From Juglans regia (taxonomy: Eukaryota > Streptophyta > Magnoliopsida > Fagales > Juglandaceae): a DNA stretch of 64,000 nt. The position numbers and the translations under genes were made by a program. Each line of letters begins with the position of its first letter. Position 1 is the stretch's first letter. The stretch covers positions 33,515,044-33,579,043 of the forward strand of contig NC_049911.1 in NCBI RefSeq assembly GCF_001411555.2. The letters are read 5' to 3'. The notes beneath the pieces are model-generated. The model made no database searches and was not told the DNA's origin. It was given only the letters and a program-made list of their open reading frames with translations. Below are positions 1-12,600 of the stretch, piece after piece.

Positions 1-679
1 ACTTCTTCTTTCTCCTTTTCCTTTTAAATATTCACCAACTCATAACCTAATACTCACAAGCATTGTTAAATTTCTGCATAGAGGGTAGTTGTGTATACTT
101 GAAATTATTTTTAATGAAGTGACACAATTACATCCATTAGTTGTAAATTGAGTTGTAAAATAGTTGTAGGTGCATCATTACCCTATATTTAATATTACCT
201 ATAATATTTAATGAAGGTTTGGTTTTAACTACTTTGATTCTGTTGGTTTTTGTTGTAGGGTACATTAGTCCAATACATCTTCTTTCCCATGCTGGTTTAA
301 GATGTTTTGTTTGTTGGCTTGCAGCAGATCGTATGCCCTAGCAGGGTTCAAGTTTATGTTCAGCTAACATCTATGTTTGACATGTTCTCTGAACTTTTTT
401 AATTAGTTGTTGCTCTTGTATAAATCTTGTGTACTTGGGCTATGCCTCCTACATTTTCTATTAATTTAGTTTTCTAGTACTTTTTTGAAAAAAACACATT
501 CTTTGAACTTTTGATGGGTGTGTTTTATGCCATGATGCTATTTTATCATTTTGTAAGTACCTTTTTTTAATACTGTGATTGGTGGAATACATCACGACTT
601 TTTAATTGCATTCTTGTGGCATGCATCGTTGATTTAAAAATGTTAACATGATGATTTGTCTGCTGCGTTCAACTAACAG
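1..679 (+). other. Intronic sequence upstream of the first visible ACA exon
   Basis: No exon of the calcium ATPase could be recognised here. The next block, at 680, starts after a clean CAG acceptor in mid-codon, so this stretch is read as the preceding intron. It contains a short piece resembling a LINE 3' end near 400-480 (TTGTGTACTTGGGCTATGCC), a motif that recurs at the two better LINE fragments further downstream. The missing N-terminus (calmodulin-binding autoinhibitory region, about 115-120 residues) should lie further upstream. Confidence 0.55.
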
Positions 680-3600
680 AAACGCTGAGACCACCTCCAC
701 CCCCCACTGGCGATTTTGCAATTGGACGAGAACAGCTTGCTTTGTTAACAAGAAATCACAATGTTTTAGCTTTGCACCAGGAATATGGGGGGGCAAGTTT
801 TCCTTCAAATTATCTTTCCTTTATCTGATTTATGTATTATTTGTATACAGTATGTATAATTTTTAACCTATTATATACTTCCCTACCTTTACATCAGGTT
901 AATGGGCTATCAAATTTGTTAAAAACAAACTTAGAGAAGGGGATTCAAGGAGATGATCCTGATTTACGGAAGAGGAGTGCTGCATTTGGATCAAACAAAA
1001 TTCCTCTGAAAAAAGGGAGGAGTTTTTGGGTAAATTTAATTGCAAATTTGATCATTAATAACACATTTGTTTTATTAATAGTATTTTCTTTTCCTTGGTT
1101 GAAGATGAGAGTATGAACTACTCTATTTACTTATTTTTTTTTTATTGCTGTTTCTCCTAGATGTTTCTCTGGGAATCTTGGCAAGACCTCACACTGATAA
1201 TATTGATGATAGCTGCGGTGGCCTCTTTGGTTCTGGGTATAAAGACTGAGGTGAGCTTGGGCAGGGGGCATGATACCTTATGCATTCTGGTTCTTGTATT
1301 GCTGTAGAATGTGACTAGTCTATTACTTACGATGATCTTCTTTCATTGCAAGGAAATAGTCTTTGTTTTGATAAAAGACATCATTTTATTTGAGCCACAT
1401 CCTCTTTTGCTTATGAAGAAATCAAATGTTTTTTTACAAAAGCTAAGAGTGGGCTATGCATGATTGGCTTTGGAGACAAAATACATCTTTATGCCATGTG
1501 ACTACAATGTGGCAAGACACTGAAATTGACCTTTGAGTCACTAAGTTGGACAAATGCTCCAGTCACACGTGATGATGATCTAAAACTTTGAATTATAACG
1601 TGGGTAGCTTTCTTTATATAGACAACGGCTCAAGATAAGATCTTGACCATGGAAAACTTAAGGAAGAGAGGCATCTTATGGTCAAGGATTGGCGTTCTAT
1701 GTGCAAGAAGGGTGGGGAAACTATCAACAATTTGTTGCTCATTGTAATGCGACTAGGGCTTTGTGGGCATCTATTTTTCATCACCTTCTTGAAATTGAGT
1801 AGGCGATTCCGCAGAGTGGTGGAGTTATTGGTGCTTTGGGGAGGTAAACTGGGAGACAATTCGAACATAGATATTTGGAGTATGGCTCTTACGTGCTTAA
1901 CGTGGTGCATTTGGACTGCACATAGTGCCCGCAATTTTGAAGGCCATGAGTGAACGCTACCAGAGCTGAAAACCTCTATGGTCAAGTCTTTGTATGAATT
2001 GTTAACAGTCCATGACAATACTTAAGTTTCTTCTTTTGTGATTCTCTTGTTCTCTTTTCCCTTCTTAGCTAGGTGTTTTCCTACATATTTTCTCAGTGTA
2101 CATGAGTAATGCCTCTTACGCTTTTTTTTTTCCTAATAAAATTTTAGTGTCATTCCTTATATAGCCAACTGAGGATGTGGTTTTCTTTCATTCTCCTGTC
2201 ATAAGAATCTTGTAAAGTAGTACTAGTAGCCTATTACAAGTTGAATCCTATGGCTTTCACTTTAACCCACGTGCTCAATAGTTTGTAAGATTTAGGTTAT
2301 ATGTCACTGAGGATGAGATTTTGTTCTGACAACAAGAGGTGTGGAGGCAGAATAGTAGTGCAGAAAGCCATCCTTCCTGCCTGTTGCTGTTCTACTTTTA
2401 CTTCTGTACCAACGGGTTGTGCCCCACTGCTAAAGTCTGAATAGATAAAGAGTCATTTTCAGTGCTTCTGGCTATATCTGTTGTGGTTTTGATCACTGTT
2501 TGTTAATGAGATTCACTTTCTGGTTTGATTTTATTTCAGATTTGCTTTCCTTTCTCTCTTAGTCTTGTGTTCTTACACTGCTTTTCTCTTAAAATATCTG
2601 AGACAAGATCTTTTTGCTTATCTCATGACATTATGCCTTATTCTTCATTTTTTGTATTATAGGGTATCAAGGAAGGGTGGTATGATGGAGGAAGTATTGC
2701 TTTTGCAGTTATTCTTGTCATTGTTGTTACAGGTATTGAATTAAATGTTTGATCAAAGTTTTATTTCCTTCAACGATTGTTCTATTTTTTGTGAGTAACT
2801 TTGATATGGTGTATTATTACACCCATAGTTTGCTCAACTGTACTGAGTTTTATTATTATTTCTTCTTTATTGTTTTTAGACATTATTCCTTATTTTTGGA
2901 CAAGATCTTGGTAGGGACATGCAAACAAGAGTACCTTTCTTTTTACAAGTATAAACCAGAGGACCTGAAAGCCTTGTAATTATCTTTGTAATCATGTGCC
3001 TAGGATAAATATAGCTGATAAAAGAACTAATCCGATGCCATGCATTGAGCTTTTTAAGATCTTGTTGGCCAAAAAAGGGGTAAATATTTAAGTAGTATTT
3101 GTTGACATATGCACATTTTACTTACCTGGTCGTGTATCGTTTATTTGAGAGCTTTATTTTTATGGCATGTTATAAATTCCCTCATGTGCATTATTGCTCT
3201 ATGTATAATTTCTTAAGTAAAAGTTATTACCTGAATGCCTGAGAGCTGTTATAATTAAGTATTTAAATCTTAGTCTGTTCTACTTTGATGTACTGTATCT
3301 GAAATTCTCTCTGAATCTTTAATTCTCCACCTGATTGTGAAATGTCATTTATTTATTCTTTACAACTCGGAGGGATTTAAGAATTGTGTCATTGTGGTCT
3401 CCTTTATTTGCATTATTTTAAGTTTTGGCCCATTGTCTTTGTAATTCTTTCTTAAACAGCTATAAGTGATTACAAACAATCTCTTCAGTTCCAAAATTTA
3501 AATCAGGAGAAAAGAAATATCCATATGGAGGTATACTTTATGGCTTTATGTGCTTTATTCTTCTCTTTTTCATTTTCACATTGCTTGGTTATTTTATCTT

Positions 3601-6600
3601 AGAATTTTTATTTGAAGATTCACTTTATAGGTTATTAGAGGTGGCAGAAGAATTGAGATATCTATATATGACATTGTTGTTGGTGATGTTGTACCTCTTA
3701 ACATTGGTAATCAGGTACATGTTTCTTTTTTGTTGTTCTTATTATATATATATTATCGTTGGAGCTTTGAAAATCAGGAACGCTCTTTGGATGATTTTAG
3801 ATATTTCTTCTTTCACACCCTATTCCTTTGGGCTTCTGTTATTGTCCCCAATGGGTCTAGTTTTCATGATTCTCTTGTATTCATATCTAGCTCCTAACTT
3901 GTAACTAGGTGTTCTCTTTGTGTACTTCCTGTGTACTTGGGCTTTGCCTATTTACTTTATTCAGTAAAATTTTGTTTTTACCAATAAAAAATAATATATT
4001 ACCATTGTTATTTAAAGTTGAGTTGACCTTCTAAATCTTTCTGCAGGTCCCTGCCGATGGAATTTTAATTTCTGGTCATTCTCTCGCAGTTGATGAATCA
4101 AGTATGACTGGAGAGAGCAAGATTGTGAGCATTCCTACCCATCTGGTCATTTTAATTTATCAATTAATATTTCTTTTTTCTTTTTTGAAGAGTGAACTTT
4201 TTTCCAGGTTCACAAGGATTCCAGAAATCCGTTTCTGATGTCTGGCTGCAAAATTGCAGATGGTAGTGGCACCATGCTGGTAATATAGGATTTTCTTAGC
4301 TTTTTTAGCAAGTATATCTTATATATCTTCTTATATCTATTAGTACCATATAAAAGATAGTGGGATATGAAACATTGATGCAATTGCCTAGATTAAACAA
4401 TTTTTGGGAAAAGGGAAGCTTGTTTTGAAAAAAAACATTACGTTGGAGTTTATTTTTATCCCCTGAAAGCATAAGTGTATAATTTTCATATATGGATCAG
4501 TTATTTTGATGTCTCTATATTTCATATATGATTGTTTTCACTTTTATAAAAAATGCTGTTCTTTTTGGGGTTTACCTTTCTCTTGCTGGAGATGGAAACC
4601 ACTTTTCTTTATGAATCTATACATGTATTTGAAACCTTTTATATCTGGTCAGTCTCTCACATTAAGCCAACTTGCTTTGTGGTATACCCATGTTATATAT
4701 GTTCCTTTTATTTGTTTATGTACTAGGTGACTAGTGTTGGGATGAATACCGAGTGGGGATTGCTCATGTCTAGTATTTCAGAAGACACTGGTGAAGAGAC
4801 ACCATTGCAGGTCTGCTATTTTTTCGATGTTTTCTCTTGAAACTCATATTTTGCACATTATGTTTACTTTTAAATCATTTGTTTTAGGTACGCCTAAATG
4901 GGGTTGCAACTCTCATTGGTATAGTTGGACTTTCAGTAGCTGTCTCTGTCTTGATTGTTCTTTTGGTCAGGTAAATTAAACTTGGGACTGCTCTCTCTCT
5001 CTCTCTGATAGTGAATTATTGTGGATGACCTCATAAATTGAATATATGCAGATATTTTACTGGCCATACCAAAAACTCAGTTGGAAATCCTCAGTTTATA
5101 GCAGGCAAAACAAAAGCTAGTGATGCCATTGATGCTGCCATTAAAATTGCTACCGTTGCTGTATGTGTTTCTCTGTATGTAGATATATATTTATTATTGT
5201 GTGGAGAATTTTATTTTCCCATTACCTTTGTTGAAATCTTGTAGGTCACCATAGTAGTAGTTGCAGTACCCGAAGGGCTTCCCTTGGCTGTTACCTTAAC
5301 GTAAGTTTGCCTGGCCTGATATATAATTTTGTTCAGATTCTTGACTTTCTTAATCTCTCCTACATGTCAACCCATGTTCTTTCATTTTATTATTTTCTTT
5401 CCGTAGTTCTTGTATTACCTTCAATTTATATATAGCTCAGATCGGTATTACCAACATCACCAATTTCTTCGTGGCTCAAGCAGTTGAGATATTCTAAGCC
5501 TACTTTCCCATTAACTTGCAGATGGTGCTGCTAGAAATTAGTGCAACCCATATCGATGTGCATATTGGAATGTATATACTTATATATCGGAGTTGGCAAA
5601 TGATGAACGTTTTTGTAAAATAAAATAAAAATCTTCTTAAAGTTCCTTTAGGCTGTTACTTAGGTTATTAAATGGTCAAATATTCTAATTTTAAACCCAT
5701 TTATTTTCTGGCAGGAGTGTAATTCTCATACATGTATTCCCACAGTCTTGGCTACTTATTTCTTGTTTATCATCTGAGACATTATTGATTGCGTGGCTGA
5801 AAATGTTTTAATTTTTCAATGTTCCCATATGTTACCACGGACTTATTATTTGTTTTACTATGATACAGCCTTGCCTATTCCATGAGAAAAATGATGGCAG
5901 ACAAGGCCCTGGTATGTAATGTTGGGGATTTTCCATCCTTGTGCTTATGGGAGACCTTAGTCACAGAGGCTGAGGCACACACACACATGCCTGTTGTGCG
6001 ATTGGAAGTATACTGTTCATAACTGAAGTTATGCTGCAGGTGCGTAGGCTCTCTGCATGTGAGACCATGGGCTCTGCCACAACTATTTGCAGTGATAAGA
6101 CCGGAACCTTAACTTTAAATCAGGTGAATTATTAATCAGTTGCTTGATCAATCTTTTCCTTTTTCAGGAGGGTAGTATGCTTGTTTTGGCTGATAGTTAA
6201 TTGTAGATGTTGGGAGTGCACATAATGTTGCGTGGGCCTGGTGGTAGGGAACTACTCTTGAGTGCTAGCTGGATGTTTTGGGGAAAAAAGCTCAACTAGA
6301 TCCTTCTTTCCTTGCACCCCACTTTTGTTTTTTTGGAGGGGGAGTTATCACTTTTCTTTTTCTTTCAGTTATGCATTTTTTTAATTGTGACATTTCCTTT
6401 TATTGATAGATGACTGTGGTTGAAGCTTATGTTGGTGAGAAAAAAATTGATCCTTCTGATAAGTCAGAGTTTTCTCCCATGCTTTACACTTTACTTATTG
6501 AAGGCATTGCACAGAACACAACTGGCAGTGTGTATATGCCTGAGGTATGCTTTTTCTTGATCAATTATCCTGGAAAAACAAGTAGCAATCAGCACAGTAT

Positions 6601-9600
6601 GATGATGCTGTTGCTGGTTCCCTGCAGGGTGGTGGTGATGTGGAGGTCTCTGGATCACCAACAGAAAAGGCCATTCTTTTTTGGGGAGTCAAGGTACATT
6701 TTCTAACCGCACACCATTTTCCAGTTCTCAGGTAAATTTATTTATCTTAGACTAACAAAACTGGTCTCTTTCTTCACAGCTGGGGATGAATTTCGAGGCT
6801 GTCAGAACTGAATCTTCAGTTATTCATGTCTTCCCATTCAACTCAGAGAAAAAACGAGGTGGCGTTGCGCTTCAGCTGGTAATGTGAATGCACAGTCCTT
6901 TGTGTCTAGTGATCATAGAAGTATTGCAATCTCAATGGCGATGGTATCACTATAAAGTGATCTTTCTATTTCTGGTTTTGATGTCATTTTTGAGACTCAG
7001 AATTTCTTTACCGGGAAGTAAAGCTTGGAATCTCTGTTGTTGCTTTCCTTAATCTTCCTTCATTCTTCTCTCTGACTTTGGGGTTTGAATTAAAGGGTGA
7101 GTAGATTTAAGGATTTGCAGATTGGTTTTGTCTCAAGGTCGGAGTTATTACCTTGAAAGGTCAAGGTTATGATGCTGAGAGAAATCATGGCATAAACTGG
7201 ATCAAATATCTCTTGTTTGAACTGCACTAATGCACCACATGTATTGCTGCCTGCGTGATAAAATATTTTGGTTGCTAGAGAGTTTGGATTTCACTTCAGT
7301 AGCAAGAATTTTAAGATGTTTAGTTTTGCTAAATCAACTGTATAATTTTAAGTTTGTTTCATATTGAATAGTATCAAATTTTATGTAGCTGATTTATATT
7401 ATTAATATTTATTGACCTGTATTGCATCTAGGCTAGGTGAGTAATTCCCTTGACATTTATTTTTTTTGCTTTCATTGTTATTTTCTCAATAAAAGAGTGA
7501 TTGCTTCATACAGCTGAACCAGTAAAACTACTTTCTTGGTCCTTAATTTTTGTGAGTCAGGAATCTTTGTTTGGAGGTTCAGAAAGAAGTCTAGATATAC
7601 TGTGTTTTGTGTATACAATGAAATGTTATTAATAGTGACTGTTCATCATTTTCTTTGCCATATTTTCAGCCTGATGGTCAAGTTCATATTCACTGGAAGG
7701 GGGCAGCTGAAATAGTTTTGGCATCATGCACAATGTATATTGATGCAACTGATCGGGTGGTAATGATGGATGAAGATAAGGTATGACAGTGTAATAGCTT
7801 TTCAAGTACAGTTTGTATTTTAGTAGTTAACTGGGTTTTACCTTTGTGTCTCTTTCCCTTTTTTCTCTTACCAGCTTGGTATTGTCCTGGCATGTTATAA
7901 TATGTATATCTTGAAAGAAATGTTTTTAAGAGTTTTATCTACAGATATAATAATACTTTTGCTTTTCTTAGTGTATATTCTGTGCTAGAATGCAAAACCT
8001 GCATGTATGCTTGTAGTCAAAGTATTTTAGTTAAATTCGATTTGTTTTGCAGATGATGTTTTTTAAAAATGCTATTGAAAACATGGCCACTGGTAGCTTG
8101 CGTTGTGTTGCCATTGCATATAGGTCATCTGAATCGGAGGAGGTTCCATCTGATGAAGAACAACTAGCTCTGTGGGCGTTGCCTGAGAATGATCTTGTAC
8201 TGCTGGCTATTTTAGGTATCAAGGTAGAATTTCCTCAGAAATTCAATATAGATTCATATTGAGAGAGTTATATTGTCTGTATTTGGTTGTAGTTTCTAGA
8301 CTTTGACATCATTTGGCCTTGTGCATTATTTCTCTAATGAATTTGGTTGCAGTTTCTTCTTGATTTTACATAATTGTTTCTTTTCATTGTTTGACATCCT
8401 TCTTGGCCAATTAGCTTTAGATCCATTGGCACCTTCTCCCCTATAATGATGGGTGAGTGGCTGGTTTTTAGTTCAGGATCCACTGGGTGGGTACATGGAG
8501 CAAAAAGACACATTCTATATCATTATCGGGATTGTATGGTCGGGGACATTGGATGAGATATAGACATGCCAGTTTGTTGTTATTCCCACTCACAGGCTTT
8601 GGACTCTGCCTTGAGGAGTTGCTTTAATATCAATTTTGTAGAATTCGTATCTATATTTATTTCATCTCTTCCCTTTTGTGTAATACATTTATGTAATTTG
8701 GCTGCATTGCTTTATTGTGGTGCTCTTAATGTTCAAAGTCCAACAATGATCTTGACACTTAGGTATGTCTACTTAAAGGGCTTGCCTTTGGGTCATTATC
8801 TGAAATTTCTGGAGAAAATTTCACTCTGGCATCATCTTTTGAAAGTTAATCTTGTCTTGGTTTTTTCACTCATGTAGACAACGTAATGCAGGATCCTTGT
8901 CGGCCCGGTGTCAAAGATGCTGTGCGATTATGCCAAAATGCTGGTGTTAAGGTACCTTTTGAGTTCTAAACTTTTAGTTGCTTGTGATTTTTTTCAAAAA
9001 AAAAAAAAAAAAACGTATTGATAAGCACTAGGGTGCAACCCAAGTACTACTTGTTGAAGGTCTGTTTCTGCAATCGATCCTGTAGTTGACGCTATCATTG
9101 CCAACCTTTAGAGTCCTAGTGTTGGATAAATATGTTGCATTTCATTGTCAGTTGGGATCTTCGATGTTATAAAAGAAATGCATGTGTCAGTTTCTTGTGA
9201 TATTGCTTGCAGGTGAAATCATTCATGTCTTTTTGGGGGGCAAGCAAGTTTATTCCTCTGTAAAGAATCTATACAATAAATTGGCAGTGCCCATAATATA
9301 TAACTTGGTAATGCTAAAGGGGGAGCATTGGTACTTCCTTTCATATCCACCACCTCAAGTAAATCGGAGTCATCTTCCATAATGTTGCTGTGCTAACTCT
9401 GAAAATTCCATAACGTTCTTGCTAACTCATGATGTGGTAAGAAATGATCAACAGATTTCCCAATCCTCATACACTTACAACACTATTTGACCATCGTGAC
9501 ATGATGCTTTTGTATCTTGTCCAAGACCATGTATTGCCATCCAAGCAAAGAAAGCGGCGCTCAAGGGAGCCTCTCTCTTCCAAATCGTCTTCCATGGAAA

Positions 9601-12600
9601 GTAGTGCTGTTTTAAGAGGCCATGGCATTACCCCTTTGATAAACTCCTATGCATCTTGTCTACCCCACCCAGTCTTAGTTGAAGAGAATACAGCCTAGCA
9701 TACAAGGAGATGAATTAGTCTACCTCTTAATCTTGTGGCACTCAAACAAGCTCCACTTCCAATTGGGGGGAGTCATTGGACAGATGTGAGTTGTCTGCCA
9801 CCGATGTGTTCTTCTCCCTAGCTGTATTCAGCATCTGAGGAAGCCCATTTGAGAGGCTTACTGTTGCACCATACACTATCCCATTCCTTTATCTTGTTTC
9901 CATTCTCCATCTCATATCTGATTTGTTGGGAAAATTTCCTTCAGGCCTATGGCAAAGTCCTCCCAACTCCTCCCATCTTATCTCATATCGTGATTTGCAT
10001 CCCATCTCATTTCAATATCCAAACACAAAAAACACAAATACTTTTCAATTTCAAATCTTCAACTTTTTTGTCTAATCATTACCTAATCATTACAATTTTG
10101 CCAAACTTCTAAACAAAATACAAAAAACAATTCAACTTTTTCAAATAAAAAAAAAATTATATCAAAAAATTATATTCTAATAATATTTTAACTCTATAAT
10201 ATTTTTATTCAACTTTTTCTCTCTCCTTTCCCAAAACCCCATAAAACATATTAATTCAAACTATTTCACCACTATTCACAAACCATTCATCTACTAGTCA
10301 CATCTCATCTCATCTCACTATCCAAACGAGACCTCAGTCTCCTTGAACGTTCTTCCATAATTCAACCCCTAATTCCCAATCATCTTGTTGGATCTGCAAG
10401 CACCCCACTAATAGTTAGATCATAGTTTTACCGCATTGCAGCCACCATTTGGACTGCAAATCCTACTTAGTTCGAACTCTAATTGGATTGTAGTACCAAA
10501 CCCTTATACCGACATCTACATCGATGGCTTGAATTCTAATTCATCACTCTTTTTACAAATCTCGTATTACCTTCTACAGGAATTTTTCGCTTGATTATTT
10601 TTGTTGTTTTTTTAATTTGGGATTTAGTGGAATTTGATAAATTTAGTTCACATATTGAAATAATTACGTATAGAATACTTGCACCATGTCTGAGCACATC
10701 GTTTGTATGAAATCTTCAGGTTCTCAGTTTCGGTTCATATAGTGTTTTTATTTATCTACAGGTATTTTTATACACAATGGTTTCTCATAATACTATCCAT
10801 ATGTATTATTATGATACATTACCTTACCTTCTAAAACAATGGCACTCCTTCATATAAATAGGTTAAAATTCTGGTCTAAGGATTTCTGTAGCAGAAAATA
10901 TGTGAGATTACTCTAGTTTTATCTATCAAATTATTTTTTTGTTGCTTACTTTTAAAGTAGTTCATTGAAAGATTTTTTTCTTTTTTTCCAATGCTTGGTG
11001 CTGTTTTTGGTCTTCATTTTCTTGATAACTGTTGATTATTGCAGTACACTGTGTGAACAATTGTTTTTTTTTTCCTGACCTGTAGGTGCGGATGGTCACT
11101 GGTGATAATGTTCAAACTGCGAAAGCAATTGCCTTGGAATCTGGAATACTAGGTTCGGATGCAGATGCTACTTTACCATATCTCATTGAAGGAAAAACAT
11201 TTCGTGACTATTCAGATACCCAAAGAGAAGAAATTGCAGAGAAGATATCTGTACGATCTGCTACATTTGCATAATCCCTAGATTAAATTCTTTTATATGT
11301 TTACAATGACTAATTAAATTCTTGTGGGAAAACTGATAGAAAGAACCTTTCTTGTCCAATATATAGGTGATGGGGCGGTCGTCTCCCAATGACAAGCTTT
11401 TGCTCGTGCAAGCATTGAGAAGGAAAGGACATGTTGTTGCTGTAACTGGGGATGGCACTAATGATGCCCCTGCTCTACATGAGGTTGGACAACTAATTTT
11501 CCTATTTCTCTGTTATCTCTTCTTATTTTCTTTTCTTTTCTTTTTGTTTTTCCTTTTGTTTTATGGAGTCATAAGTTTGGCTATGTCCTTTGCTTTAGTT
11601 TTTCCTACTTGTAGTGTTGTCTGTAGTGTTAACATACATGTGATGAAGTCTGTAGTTGTCTGTAGTGTTAACATACATGTGATGAAGCCTGTAGTGAATC
11701 TAATTGATCGTACATATGTTGATACTGCTGTGGCATAGACCATTCAATGCTGTCTGCTTGAGTGGTTCCCTATCCTCAAAATGCCTTGTTTAAATGTGCT
11801 TTTTCTTCAATGAAGGAGAAAAGGGATCCTTTGAAACTTTGATCATGTTGACTATGGGAGTGGAATAAACTAATTGTGGATCCAGGTGGCTGTTTCCATC
11901 ATGCGATGGTGATTTGGCTGTAAAACCTGTACCTGCCGGTTTGAGTCTTGTTGTCTTGACTGTAAACTTTGAAATTTATTAGAAATGAAATAATCTCCTT
12001 TTTATTTTCTAGAACACAATTTTCTATTTTGTTATTCTTGATTGGTGTTCACTGTTCAATTATTTTGGAGTTCAGGCAGACGTTGGTCTTGCAATGGGTA
12101 TTGCTGGCACAGAGGTTGCTAAAGAGAGCTCCGATATCATTATCTTGGATGACAATTTTGCTTCTGTTGTGAAGGTATGTCTTGTCCTCTAGTGCCTTTT
12201 TAGGGTAAATGATGTTGCGTTAGTTTGTGTTTGTAGTCACTGACTTTTCTTCTTATAGAAGGTTCTTCTAATTAATCTGAAAGATTCTCTTATGTTTGTT
12301 GTTAAAGACACGATTGCATTGACAGAGACCTACTAATCTGTGACCCTACTTATTTGGCATGCATGTATTTGAGATTATCCTGGTCGCTATAAAATCAATT
12401 TTGCCTTTTTTATTTTTAAGAGGAGAATTATTATTATTTTTTTCCTACTAATGTAGGTTGTCAGGTGGGGCCGATCTGTATATGCAAATATTCAGAAATT
12501 CATTCAGTTCCAACTTACAGTGAACGTAGCAGCTCTGATTATAAATGTTGTGGCAGCTGTTTCCTCTGGTGATGTCCCACTAAATGCTGTCCAGGTTTGC

